From: Rhodocyclaceae bacterium
GTDB lineage: Bacteria; Pseudomonadota; Gammaproteobacteria; Burkholderiales; Rhodocyclaceae
DNA length: 35,141 bases
NCBI GenBank assembly: GCA_024709955.1
Contig: JANJVS010000097.1
Span: forward strand, 1-35,141
Direction: 5' to 3'
Shown piece after piece: positions 25,666 through 32,770 of the stretch. The stretch's first letter is position 1, and each line of letters begins with the position of its first letter. The notes under the pieces are model-generated. The model worked only from the letters and a program-made list of their open reading frames with translations. It had not been told where the DNA came from and did not search any database. The position numbers were made by a program, and so were the translations under genes.

Positions 25666-25680
25666 TGCGGTCGAGAGAGG

Positions 25681-27399
25681 TTATTCGTAAATCTGGTAGT
25701 AGCTGCCGAACAACACGTCGGGCGTGATCTCCAGGGTGGTGATATTGCCCGCGCTATCCAACACCAGCATGGGAATCCTTTGCTGATCGAAGCCGCTGCT
25801 GGATGGAGAGACGCCACCGCTGTTCTGCCGGATCGCAAACACGCGATCGCTGATCATCCAGACGTCGAACCAGTCCGGGTTTGGATTCACCACATTGAAC
25901 GGGGGCACGCCGCCCGTGATGCCGATCGTCGTCTGCACGTTCCTGAAGAGGGTCACCTGGGCGGGAAGCACTTCCAAATCTGCGGCAGCAACGGCGTTTT
26001 GCTCAAAATCGATGCTGAGCACGCCAGAGTTGCCCAGCGCATCGGTCACCAGCACGCTGTTGGTCGTCAAGCCCGCCGCTCCAGGCGGCAGGGCTGCCAG
26101 GTAGACCTGGAAAGTATTGCTGCTGCCGGCCACCGGCGTAATTTGGATATAGTCGGGATAGGGATGCCAGACTTCATAAGGGGGGGTACCGCTCAGCACC
26201 CTGAACTGGAAACGCTGGCCGACCACGAACTCCTCGACGCTTCCCGGCAAAAGACTCAGCGAGCCCCCACCACCCGTCGCAGAATCCACCTTGGTGATAC
26301 TCACCGGAATAGAGGCGGTTTGCTGGAACCAGTCGAAGACATAGATTTGCGTATCGGCGGAATCGCCATTGGATTGGCCCGTAGAATTCAGGGTCACGGT
26401 CACGAATTGCGCGCCGTTGGTTGCGACGCTGCCAAACGCCACGGAAGCCAGCGCGGTATTTTCCGAAAACACGGTGTACGGGGGTGTTCCACCCGTGATC
26501 GAGAAGCTGAGCACATCGCCCACCTCGCCGCTCAAGTTGGAGTTCGAGAGCGCCAAGGTCCCGCCACTGGCGGAGTTGTTGAGCACCACCGAAGAGACAC
26601 CGCTGACGGGGATGACGATGCAGGACAGCCAGTTTGCATTCAGGCCATAGCGCATGATGTACAGGCCATCGGGGTGGGCATATATCTCGGCCTCCACGGT
26701 GCCGGCTTCAGCGACATCATCGCCCAGCCAAGTGTCGGCGTCATGGGGAATCGCATCCCAGTTGTTCGCCTGAATCGTCAGGCATTGGCTGTCGCCATGT
26801 ACCTTCCAGACCTGCTCCTGGTCTCCGTCGTCGTCCGTGTCCAGGCCGAATGCCTGCCCGGCCTTGAAGCCGTTGTTCGTACATTCCTCCGTGGTTGTCG
26901 CGCCGGACGTGGTTATCTTGCAGGCCACGTTGAAGCGATCGATGATCTTGCCGTAAATCGGATCGATATCCCGGGTACTGGTCACCCGTACGCTGCTACC
27001 GGTGCGCGTCACGGCCCAGTGACCGTTGGCCAGGGACACGTCCACGCTGCCCACCAACAGGGGGCTTTCGACGCTAGCGGAACGGAGGGAAGCGCCTGCC
27101 TGGGTACGCGCTACAGCGGACGAACTCACGGATACCGCCGGAATGGACAGGATGCTCGTGGCGGAATCATAGACAGCGCCGTCCGCTGGCACGCTATTCA
27201 TCAGCGTCCCGGAGCGCAACAGCGACCATGGCTCTCCGGGTGGCACCGACAACACCACGTTGCTGTAGTAATTGCCATCGATCTTCACCCAGGGCAGCGC
27301 AAGTGTATTGCGCACCGGGTCGTAGTCGGCGACGTATTGCGCAAGGGCTGAGGTCGTGAAGGTCAGCGCCAGGCAGACCAAAGAAATCAGTTTTTTCAT
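25681..27399 (-). CDS. Exported protein with Ig-like 'GGTPPY' repeats, inserted between pilQ and aroK
   Basis: A 572-residue protein of unknown function. Signal peptide 1-20 (cleavage after ALA). Two short modules of pattern YD-x5-L-x-x-P-x-V lie at about 26-38 and 77-90. A Ca-binding-like Asp cluster DTDDDGD is at 187-193. The C-terminal half has three tandem beta-sandwich-like repeats, each marked by a GGTPPY-type turn: 303-308 (GGTPPY), 403-408 (SGTPPY) and 496-501 (GGVPPF), with spacings of 100 and 93 residues. There are four Cys in the N-terminal half and no membrane anchor. An AGGAG lies 6 nt before the ATG, and the gene starts 25 nt after the pilQ stop, so it is read with the pil operon. 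Three 60-base lines counted by hand gave 52, 53 and 58% GC, well below its neighbours. A cell-surface or pilus-associated adhesion role is a guess. Confidence 0.75.
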   Translation of the reverse strand: MKKLISLVCLALTFTTSALAQYVADYDPVRNTLALPWVKIDGNYYSNVVLSVPPGEPWSLLRSGTLMNSVPADGAVYDSATSILSIPAVSVSSSAVARTQAGASLRSASVESPLLVGSVDVSLANGHWAVTRTGSSVRVTSTRDIDPIYGKIIDRFNVACKITTSGATTTEECTNNGFKAGQAFGLDTDDDGDQEQVWKVHGDSQCLTIQANNWDAIPHDADTWLGDDVAEAGTVEAEIYAHPDGLYIMRYGLNANWLSCIVIPVSGVSSVVLNNSASGGTLALSNSNLSGEVGDVLSFSITGGTPPYTVFSENTALASVAFGSVATNGAQFVTVTLNSTGQSNGDSADTQIYVFDWFQQTASIPVSITKVDSATGGGGSLSLLPGSVEEFVVGQRFQFRVLSGTPPYEVWHPYPDYIQITPVAGSSNTFQVYLAALPPGAAGLTTNSVLVTDALGNSGVLSIDFEQNAVAAADLEVLPAQVTLFRNVQTTIGITGGVPPFNVVNPNPDWFDVWMISDRVFAIRQNSGGVSPSSSGFDQQRIPMLVLDSAGNITTLEITPDVLFGSYYQIYE

Positions 27400-27424
27400 G
27401 TTGCTCTCCTGCTGCCGGTCATGG

Positions 27425-29596
27425 CTATTGCGCGACCAGTTGGTCGTTCACAATCTTCGGGGTGATGAACACAAGCAGTTCGCTGCGCTTGTCTTCCTTT
27501 GTCTGCTGCCGGAAGAAGAAACCAAGATAGGGAATGTCGCCGAGGATCGGCACGCGTGTCGAACTGTTGGTCACGTTCTGCGTGAAAATACCACCGATCA
27601 CCAGCGTGCCGCCATTTTCCACCAACACCTCGGTGGTGACTTCTTTTTTGTCGATGGCGATGCCGTAGCTCGTGGCGATCTTGGTATTGGGCGAGTCCTT
27701 GGTCACCTTCAACTTCATCCGCACCTTGTCGTCCGGAGTGATGACCGGCGTCGTTTCCAGCGACAGCACGGCGTCGCGGTAGGCGATCGTGGTCGCGCCG
27801 GAAGCCGACGCCACCAGATAGGGAATCTGGGTGCCATGCTTGATCACTGCCGGGACCTTGTCGGCGGTCACGACTCGCGGGCTGGAAACCACCTTGCCGC
27901 GGCCATCGAACTCCAGGGCCGACAGTTCCAGATTGAGGAACATGGTCTTGGCGCTGTTGAACAGGGAGAAACTGAACTGGCTGGGATTGGCCCCCCCCAA
28001 CTGGCTCGCCGGCAGGTTGACGTTGCTACCGTCCTTCACCACGTCGAGCGGTATGTTGATGGAGCCCTGGCCGGTATTGACGCTGTTCTGCGCGTAGGTG
28101 TTGCCGAGCGAGAAGCGCACGTCGTCGCTGCCGAGAATGCGGTGCCCACTCGTCCCGCCGCGCAAATCGGTCGTGCCCAGGCGCATGCCGATAGAGGAGC
28201 TGAAGCTGTCCTCCGCCTCGACGATCCGCGCCTCGATCAGCACCTGGCGCGCCGGCCGGTCGAGTGCCGAGATCAGATCCCTGATGCGATCAAGCGCGGC
28301 TGGCGCGTCGGTGATGAACAAGGTATTGGTGCGCTTATCCACAGCGACGGTACCGCGACTCGAAAGGAAGGACCCCTGCACGCTCGGCTTATTGGGATCC
28401 GGCGTCGCCCCACCGACGATCATCGCCTGGATTTCCTCTGCCTGATGATAGTTGAGGACAAACCGTTCGGTACGCAACGGCTCGAGATCCGCGATCTGCT
28501 GCTTGGATTCGAGCGTGGACTTTTCCTTGGCCGCGAGTTCATCCGCCGGCGCGATCCAAACCACGTTGCCATTCTTGCGCATGGCCAGGCTTTTCTGTTG
28601 CAGCACGATTTCCAGCGCCTGGTCCCAGGGTACGTCATTCAGCCGCAAGGACACATTGCCGGCGACCGAATCGCTGATGACGATGTTGAAGTTTGTGATA
28701 TCGGCAAAGACATGCAGCAGTTCGCGCAGCGGAATATTCTGGAAATTCAGCGAGATCACCTCCCCCTGATAGCCGGTTCGCGAGCCCTGGAACAGCTTGT
28801 TCGGGTCCTCCTTGATGGGCCGAACCTCGACAATGAACTGGTTGTCGCTCTGGAAGGCGGTATGCTCCCACAAGCCCTTGGGAACGATCTCCAAGCTGAC
28901 ATCCTCGCCCATCGCCTTGGCATTCACGGATGTCACGGGCGTGGCGAAGTCCACAACATCGAGGCGTCTATGCAGGGCATCCGGCAAGTGCGCCTTCTTG
29001 AACGAGACCTGCAGGGAGCTTCCCTTCTGCCTGACATCGATACCCATATCCGGCGCCGACAGATCGACCACCACAACTCCGGCACCATCCTTGCTGCGGC
29101 GGAAGCGTATGTCGCGCACGCTGTGATCGCCGGTCTGCGCCCCAGCCGCGAAATGCTGCACGGCAGGCCCGACAGCCGCACCATCTCCATCCGCGAGCAG
29201 GCTGATGAATAAGAGCTTGCCCTCCACTCTCGTTTCATAGCGGGTCGCCTTGTCCAGGTTCAGCACGAGACGGGAACGCCCGCCGGCCTCCACGAGATTG
29301 AAGCTCCGCACCCCGCCGTCATTGACATTCTTGCTGCTGTAGCCCAGGCCATTGGCCGTCGCGGGAAAGTCGAACACGACCCGTGCCGGATTGGCGATGC
29401 TGAAACTGGCTGGCGCGGCTGGCAACGCCTGTTGCAAACCGATCTGCAGAAGCATGCCTGCTCCCGCCTTGCTGACGGAAAAACTCTCGATGACGTTCGG
29501 CTTGACGACGGCAGCGGACGCTGCGCCCTGCGCCGACGCATGAGAGACACTGATCATTAGGGCGGCGATGCAAGCACATGCGCGCATGAATTTCAT
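27425..29596 (-). CDS. pilQ: Type IV pilus outer-membrane secretin PilQ
   Basis: A 723-residue secretin, the outer-membrane gate through which the pilus passes. Signal peptide 1 to about 22 (SHASA). Two AMIN peptidoglycan-binding domains (about 36-140 and 160-258) are followed by the STN/N0 domain (about 290-360, ISLNFQNIPLRELLHVFADI), N1 (about 380-470), and the secretin barrel to the C-terminus. VLIEARIVEAE and LVIGGIFTQN are typical of that barrel. AAGGAGG lies 7 nt before the ATG. It overlaps pilP by 4 bp. An extra gene follows before aroK. Confidence 0.97.
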   Translation of the reverse strand: MKFMRACACIAALMISVSHASAQGAASAAVVKPNVIESFSVSKAGAGMLLQIGLQQALPAAPASFSIANPARVVFDFPATANGLGYSSKNVNDGGVRSFNLVEAGGRSRLVLNLDKATRYETRVEGKLLFISLLADGDGAAVGPAVQHFAAGAQTGDHSVRDIRFRRSKDGAGVVVVDLSAPDMGIDVRQKGSSLQVSFKKAHLPDALHRRLDVVDFATPVTSVNAKAMGEDVSLEIVPKGLWEHTAFQSDNQFIVEVRPIKEDPNKLFQGSRTGYQGEVISLNFQNIPLRELLHVFADITNFNIVISDSVAGNVSLRLNDVPWDQALEIVLQQKSLAMRKNGNVVWIAPADELAAKEKSTLESKQQIADLEPLRTERFVLNYHQAEEIQAMIVGGATPDPNKPSVQGSFLSSRGTVAVDKRTNTLFITDAPAALDRIRDLISALDRPARQVLIEARIVEAEDSFSSSIGMRLGTTDLRGGTSGHRILGSDDVRFSLGNTYAQNSVNTGQGSINIPLDVVKDGSNVNLPASQLGGANPSQFSFSLFNSAKTMFLNLELSALEFDGRGKVVSSPRVVTADKVPAVIKHGTQIPYLVASASGATTIAYRDAVLSLETTPVITPDDKVRMKLKVTKDSPNTKIATSYGIAIDKKEVTTEVLVENGGTLVIGGIFTQNVTNSSTRVPILGDIPYLGFFFRQQTKEDKRSELLVFITPKIVNDQLVAQ

Positions 29597-30147
29597 TTCT
29601 TGGCCTCCTTCTCCTGCATCCCTTCCTGTAGCTGAAGGGTTGCCTCCCGTTCCACCCAGTCGGTGGTCTGGCCACTCGGATCCTGGACGATTTCCTTGAG
29701 GGTGATTTCGCTATCGCCGATCGCGGTGATGCGTCCGTAGTTCTGCCCCAGATAGTTACCGACCCCCGCCGGGTAAACCACCCCCTCCGCCAGAATCAGT
29801 GCATGCCGCGACTTGCCCCTGCCTTTGCTGACGATCCCGACATAACGCAATGCCTCCAGCGGAAAACCCTCGAGCTGCTCGCGTGGCCGGTCGAAATCCG
29901 GCTTGGTGCCGCCTCCGTCCTTCTTTTCCGGCTCCACGCGACTCGGACTGAAGGGATCCATCTGCTCGTTGGCGTCGTAGGAGATCACCGGGAACGGCTT
30001 GAGCTCCGGCAGAGGGGGCGCCCGCCCGCGCAGGTCGCGCGCGGACTCGTCCATCCACTGCTTGATATCCTCGTGCTCTCCGCTGCCGCAACCACACAAT
30101 ATGGCCGCGGAAAGGAGCGGGGCCGCCAGGAGTCTGATGGCGCTCAT
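29593..30147 (-). CDS. pilP: Type IV pilus assembly lipoprotein PilP
   Basis: A 184-residue inner-membrane lipoprotein that connects PilN/PilO to the PilQ secretin. The signal peptide ends in LCGC with the lipidated Cys at 20; Cys at position -2 is unusual for a lipobox. A Pro-rich linker (about 40-75, with the family motif MDPFSPSR) leads to the C-terminal beta domain (LEGFPLEALRYVGIV onward). It overlaps pilO and pilQ by 4 bp each. Confidence 0.95.
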   Translation of the reverse strand: MSAIRLLAAPLLSAAILCGCGSGEHEDIKQWMDESARDLRGRAPPLPELKPFPVISYDANEQMDPFSPSRVEPEKKDGGGTKPDFDRPREQLEGFPLEALRYVGIVSKGRGKSRHALILAEGVVYPAGVGNYLGQNYGRITAIGDSEITLKEIVQDPSGQTTDWVEREATLQLQEGMQEKEAKK

Positions 30148-30854
30148 TTCTTCGCTCCCTTTGCCTTCTTGGCCTTCTCCTGCTCCTTCCTCTTCTGCGC
30201 GGCCACCTCCTCCTCGTCAAGATAGCGGAAGGTCTTGGCGGTGGCGGCCAGCGTGAGGATTTCTCCTCCCCCTTTCTGGGGCGGAGTCACGTTGATATCG
30301 TTGAGGGTGACGATGCGCGGCAACTTGGCGATATCGCCGGCAAAGGCACCGAAATCGTGATACGTGCCCGTGACGGTCACCGTGATCGGCAGTTCCGCGT
30401 AGAAATCCTTGGAAACCTCGGAGCCGGGCTTGAACAGCTCGAACTGCAGGCCGCGGCCGAGACCGGCCTGGTTGATGTCGATCAGGAGCGACTCCATCTC
30501 GGAGGCATTCGGCAGCTGCTTCAGCAACGCCCCGAACGAGCGCTCGATTTCGGCCAGCTGGTTGCGGTATTCGTCGAGGTTGACCGCCTGCTTCTTCTTG
30601 CTCAGCCAGTCGTCCTTGAGCTTGACCTCCTCCTGCTGCTTCGCCGCGAGCTCCTCGTACTGGGCCTGCCAGCCGAACCAGCCGGCGAGGAGCAACAACA
30701 CGAGGAACATGCCCACGAGGATGACGATGCGCGGCCCCAGCGGCCAAGCCCCGGGATCCTTGGGATCGAGGGTCTTGAAGTCTTCCGCGATGGCGCGAAA
30801 ATCCACCTTCGGCAGGTTCAGCTTAGGCAGGGCGGGCAATGCCGGCTTTTTCAT
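30144..30854 (-). CDS. pilO: Type IV pilus inner-membrane alignment protein PilO
   Basis: A 236-residue bitopic protein that pairs with PilN. A cytoplasmic N-terminus (1-40) is followed by one transmembrane helix (about 43-62, IVILVGMFLVLLLLAGWFGW), a coiled coil (about 65-115) and a ferredoxin-like periplasmic domain with VTVTGTYHDFGAFAGDIAKL. The tail is Lys/Glu-rich (EEEVAAQKRKEQEKAKK), longer than in many homologues and probably disordered. It overlaps pilN and pilP by 4 bp each. Confidence 0.95.
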   Translation of the reverse strand: MKKPALPALPKLNLPKVDFRAIAEDFKTLDPKDPGAWPLGPRIVILVGMFLVLLLLAGWFGWQAQYEELAAKQQEEVKLKDDWLSKKKQAVNLDEYRNQLAEIERSFGALLKQLPNASEMESLLIDINQAGLGRGLQFELFKPGSEVSKDFYAELPITVTVTGTYHDFGAFAGDIAKLPRIVTLNDINVTPPQKGGGEILTLAATAKTFRYLDEEEVAAQKRKEQEKAKKAKGAKK

Positions 30855-31450
30855 GCCTTACCCCCCGGCTTTTTCTCGCCCTTGCCACCCTTGGCGGCAT
30901 CCTCGGTGGTCTGCCGCGAAAAGTAGATGTTCATGCTGAATTCGTTGATGCGCCGCTTGCCCGCCTGGACCGCCTTGATCTCGATGAGTTCCGGCCGCTC
31001 CAGCACCGGAGATTCGTCCAGATTGTGCATGAGGGTGGAAACCCGCGCGTTCGACTGGGCATGTCCGACCAGGGTGATCTTCTGCCTGTCCTGCTTGATC
31101 GAGCGCAGATAAACGCCGGCAGGCAATTGGCGCGCCAGTTCGTTGAACAAATGCACGGTCTCCGAACGGTTTGCCTGCAAGGACTCGATGACCTGTTTCC
31201 TGGCCAGCAGCGCCTCGGTTTGCTCCTTGAGTTTCTTGATTTCCTCGATCTGCTTGTCGAGAGCCGCCACCTCCTTCTTGAGGAAGGCATTCTTCTCCAC
31301 CTGGCGGTCGATCTGGTTGTTTATGTAACTGTAGCCGGCGAACCAGATCATCCCGGCCAGCACGGCGACCAGCCCGGACAGGGCGTAGAACTGCTGGCGC
31401 CGCGCCTTGCGCTTCTCTTCGCGGTGGGGGAGCAGGTTGATGCGGATCAC
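30851..31450 (-). CDS. pilN: Type IV pilus assembly protein PilN
   Basis: A 199-residue bitopic protein. The cytoplasmic INLLP motif (residues 4-8) is the known docking peptide for PilM. A transmembrane helix (about 23-45), a coiled coil (about 48-95) and a ferredoxin-like periplasmic domain follow. It overlaps pilM and pilO by 4 bp each. Confidence 0.95.
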   Translation of the reverse strand: MIRINLLPHREEKRKARRQQFYALSGLVAVLAGMIWFAGYSYINNQIDRQVEKNAFLKKEVAALDKQIEEIKKLKEQTEALLARKQVIESLQANRSETVHLFNELARQLPAGVYLRSIKQDRQKITLVGHAQSNARVSTLMHNLDESPVLERPELIEIKAVQAGKRRINEFSMNIYFSRQTTEDAAKGGKGEKKPGGKA

Positions 31451-32526
31451 TGATCGAACCTCCGCAATGCCAGGCCGCAGGCCACCATCAGCGTCGGCGC
31501 ATCCGCCAGCAACTGCTTCGGACGCACGCGCTGGGAAAGCGACATCTTGGCGAAGGGGTTCGCGCAGACCGTGTCGATCTGGGTACGCTCGGCGACGATC
31601 TCGCCGATGCCGGGCAGCAGGGCGCTGCCGCCCATGAGAACAATGTGGTGCACCTCGTTGAACTGGGTGGAGGTGAAGAAGAACTGCAAGGCTCGCGATA
31701 CTTCCAGCGCGAGGTTGTCGAGGAAGGGGCGCAGGATTTCGGCTTCGTAATTGTCGGGCATGGGTCCGGTGCGCTTGAGCGTCTCGGCCTCGTCATGGCT
31801 CATGCCGTAGGCGCGCACCATGTCCTGGGTCAACTGGTTGCCGCCGAAAGCCTGCTCCCGGTTGTATACCTGCTGCTCGCCCTTGATCATGCCGACCTTC
31901 ATCGCGTTGGCCCCGATATCCACCAGTGCGAACACCTGATCCTCCGCGCCGCCGCCGGGGAACTGCTCACGCACCAGATCGAAGGCAGCGAGGGTCGCAT
32001 AGGCCTCGACATCCATAACCAGCGGCTTGAGGCCCACGGCCTCCGCGCTGGCCACCCGGTCCTCCACCCCCTCCTTGCGGGAGGCGGCGATCAGCACCTC
32101 GATCTCATCCGGGCTCGAAGGAGCCGGGCCTACCACCTGGAAGTCCAGATTCACCTCTTCGAGCGCGAAGGGAATGTACTGGTTGGCCTCGGACTCGACC
32201 TGAACTTCCATTTCCGACTCGCGCAGGTTGGCCGGCAGGATGATCTTCTTGGTGATCACGGCCGCCGTGGGCAAGGCCATCGCGACGAATTTCGTCGAAG
32301 TCCCGAGCCGTTTCCAGCACCGGCCGATCGTCTCGGAGACGCCGTCCAGATTGGCGATGTTGCCATCGACGACCGCCCCGCTGGGCAAGGGCTCGATGGC
32401 ATAACGCTCCAACTGGTACGCACCCGCCCCACCGGACAACTCGACCATCTTGACGGCGGACGAGCTGATGTCCAGCCCCACCATCGAGCGTGCCTTCGGG
32501 TTGAGGATCGAAAGGTCGATCTCCAA
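31447..32526 (-). CDS. pilM: Type IV pilus assembly actin-like ATPase PilM
   Basis: A 359-residue cytoplasmic actin/FtsA-fold protein that binds the PilN tail and couples the alignment complex to the motor. MVGLDISSSAVKMVEL (15-30) is the phosphate-1 loop, LVDIGANAMKVG the phosphate-2 loop, and IVLMGGSALLPG the adenosine motif. The start is a TTG at 32526, chosen because AAGGA lies 5 nt upstream and because it retains the LDLSxL-like N-terminus of homologues; the first ATG would be residue 15 and would cut the fold. It is first of the pilMNOPQ operon and diverges from mrcA. Confidence 0.94.
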   Translation of the reverse strand: MEIDLSILNPKARSMVGLDISSSAVKMVELSGGAGAYQLERYAIEPLPSGAVVDGNIANLDGVSETIGRCWKRLGTSTKFVAMALPTAAVITKKIILPANLRESEMEVQVESEANQYIPFALEEVNLDFQVVGPAPSSPDEIEVLIAASRKEGVEDRVASAEAVGLKPLVMDVEAYATLAAFDLVREQFPGGGAEDQVFALVDIGANAMKVGMIKGEQQVYNREQAFGGNQLTQDMVRAYGMSHDEAETLKRTGPMPDNYEAEILRPFLDNLALEVSRALQFFFTSTQFNEVHHIVLMGGSALLPGIGEIVAERTQIDTVCANPFAKMSLSQRVRPKQLLADAPTLMVACGLALRRFDQ

Positions 32527-32770
32527 GATAATCCTTTTATTTCAGTGTGTTGGAATATATATTCACAATTTACTTCAGATGCTAACAACAACTATATCGG
32601 CTGTAAAGGGATTTCTTTTAGCGCGATGCGAAAAAGTCCCTTCGGATCAGCATCTTCGCAACACGCACGCTCGGGCGAAAGTCCAATCCCCATCCTCCCA
32701 CGCGAAAGCCGCCATTCTTGACTGGACTATAATCCGCTGCCGTCGATTCGACCACCTCCCCTTTCCCCCG
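32527..32770. promoter_or_regulatory. Divergent pilM / mrcA intergenic region
   Basis: This 244-bp gap is AT-rich on the pilM side. It holds a perfect 12-bp palindrome GAATATATATTC (32553-32564), the likely pilM -10 zone, and a minus-strand half-site AATTGTGA just beside it. An imperfect hairpin spans about 32606-32642 (AAGGGA ... TCCCTT arms). A perfect TATAAT (32728-32733) faces mrcA. No convincing -35 was found for either gene. Confidence 0.45.
32728..32733 (+). promoter_or_regulatory. Likely -10 box for mrcA
   Basis: A perfect TATAAT lies 37 nt before the mrcA ATG. The hexamer 17 nt upstream (AAAGCC) is a poor -35. A TTGACT is present but only 4 nt from the -10, so it cannot act as the -35 with this box. 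Confidence 0.45.

Noticed and set aside
32717-32733. TTGACT followed by TATAAT as a textbook mrcA promoter
   Set aside because: The two hexamers are only 4 nt apart, far from the required 16-18 nt; only the -10 is kept as a candidate.
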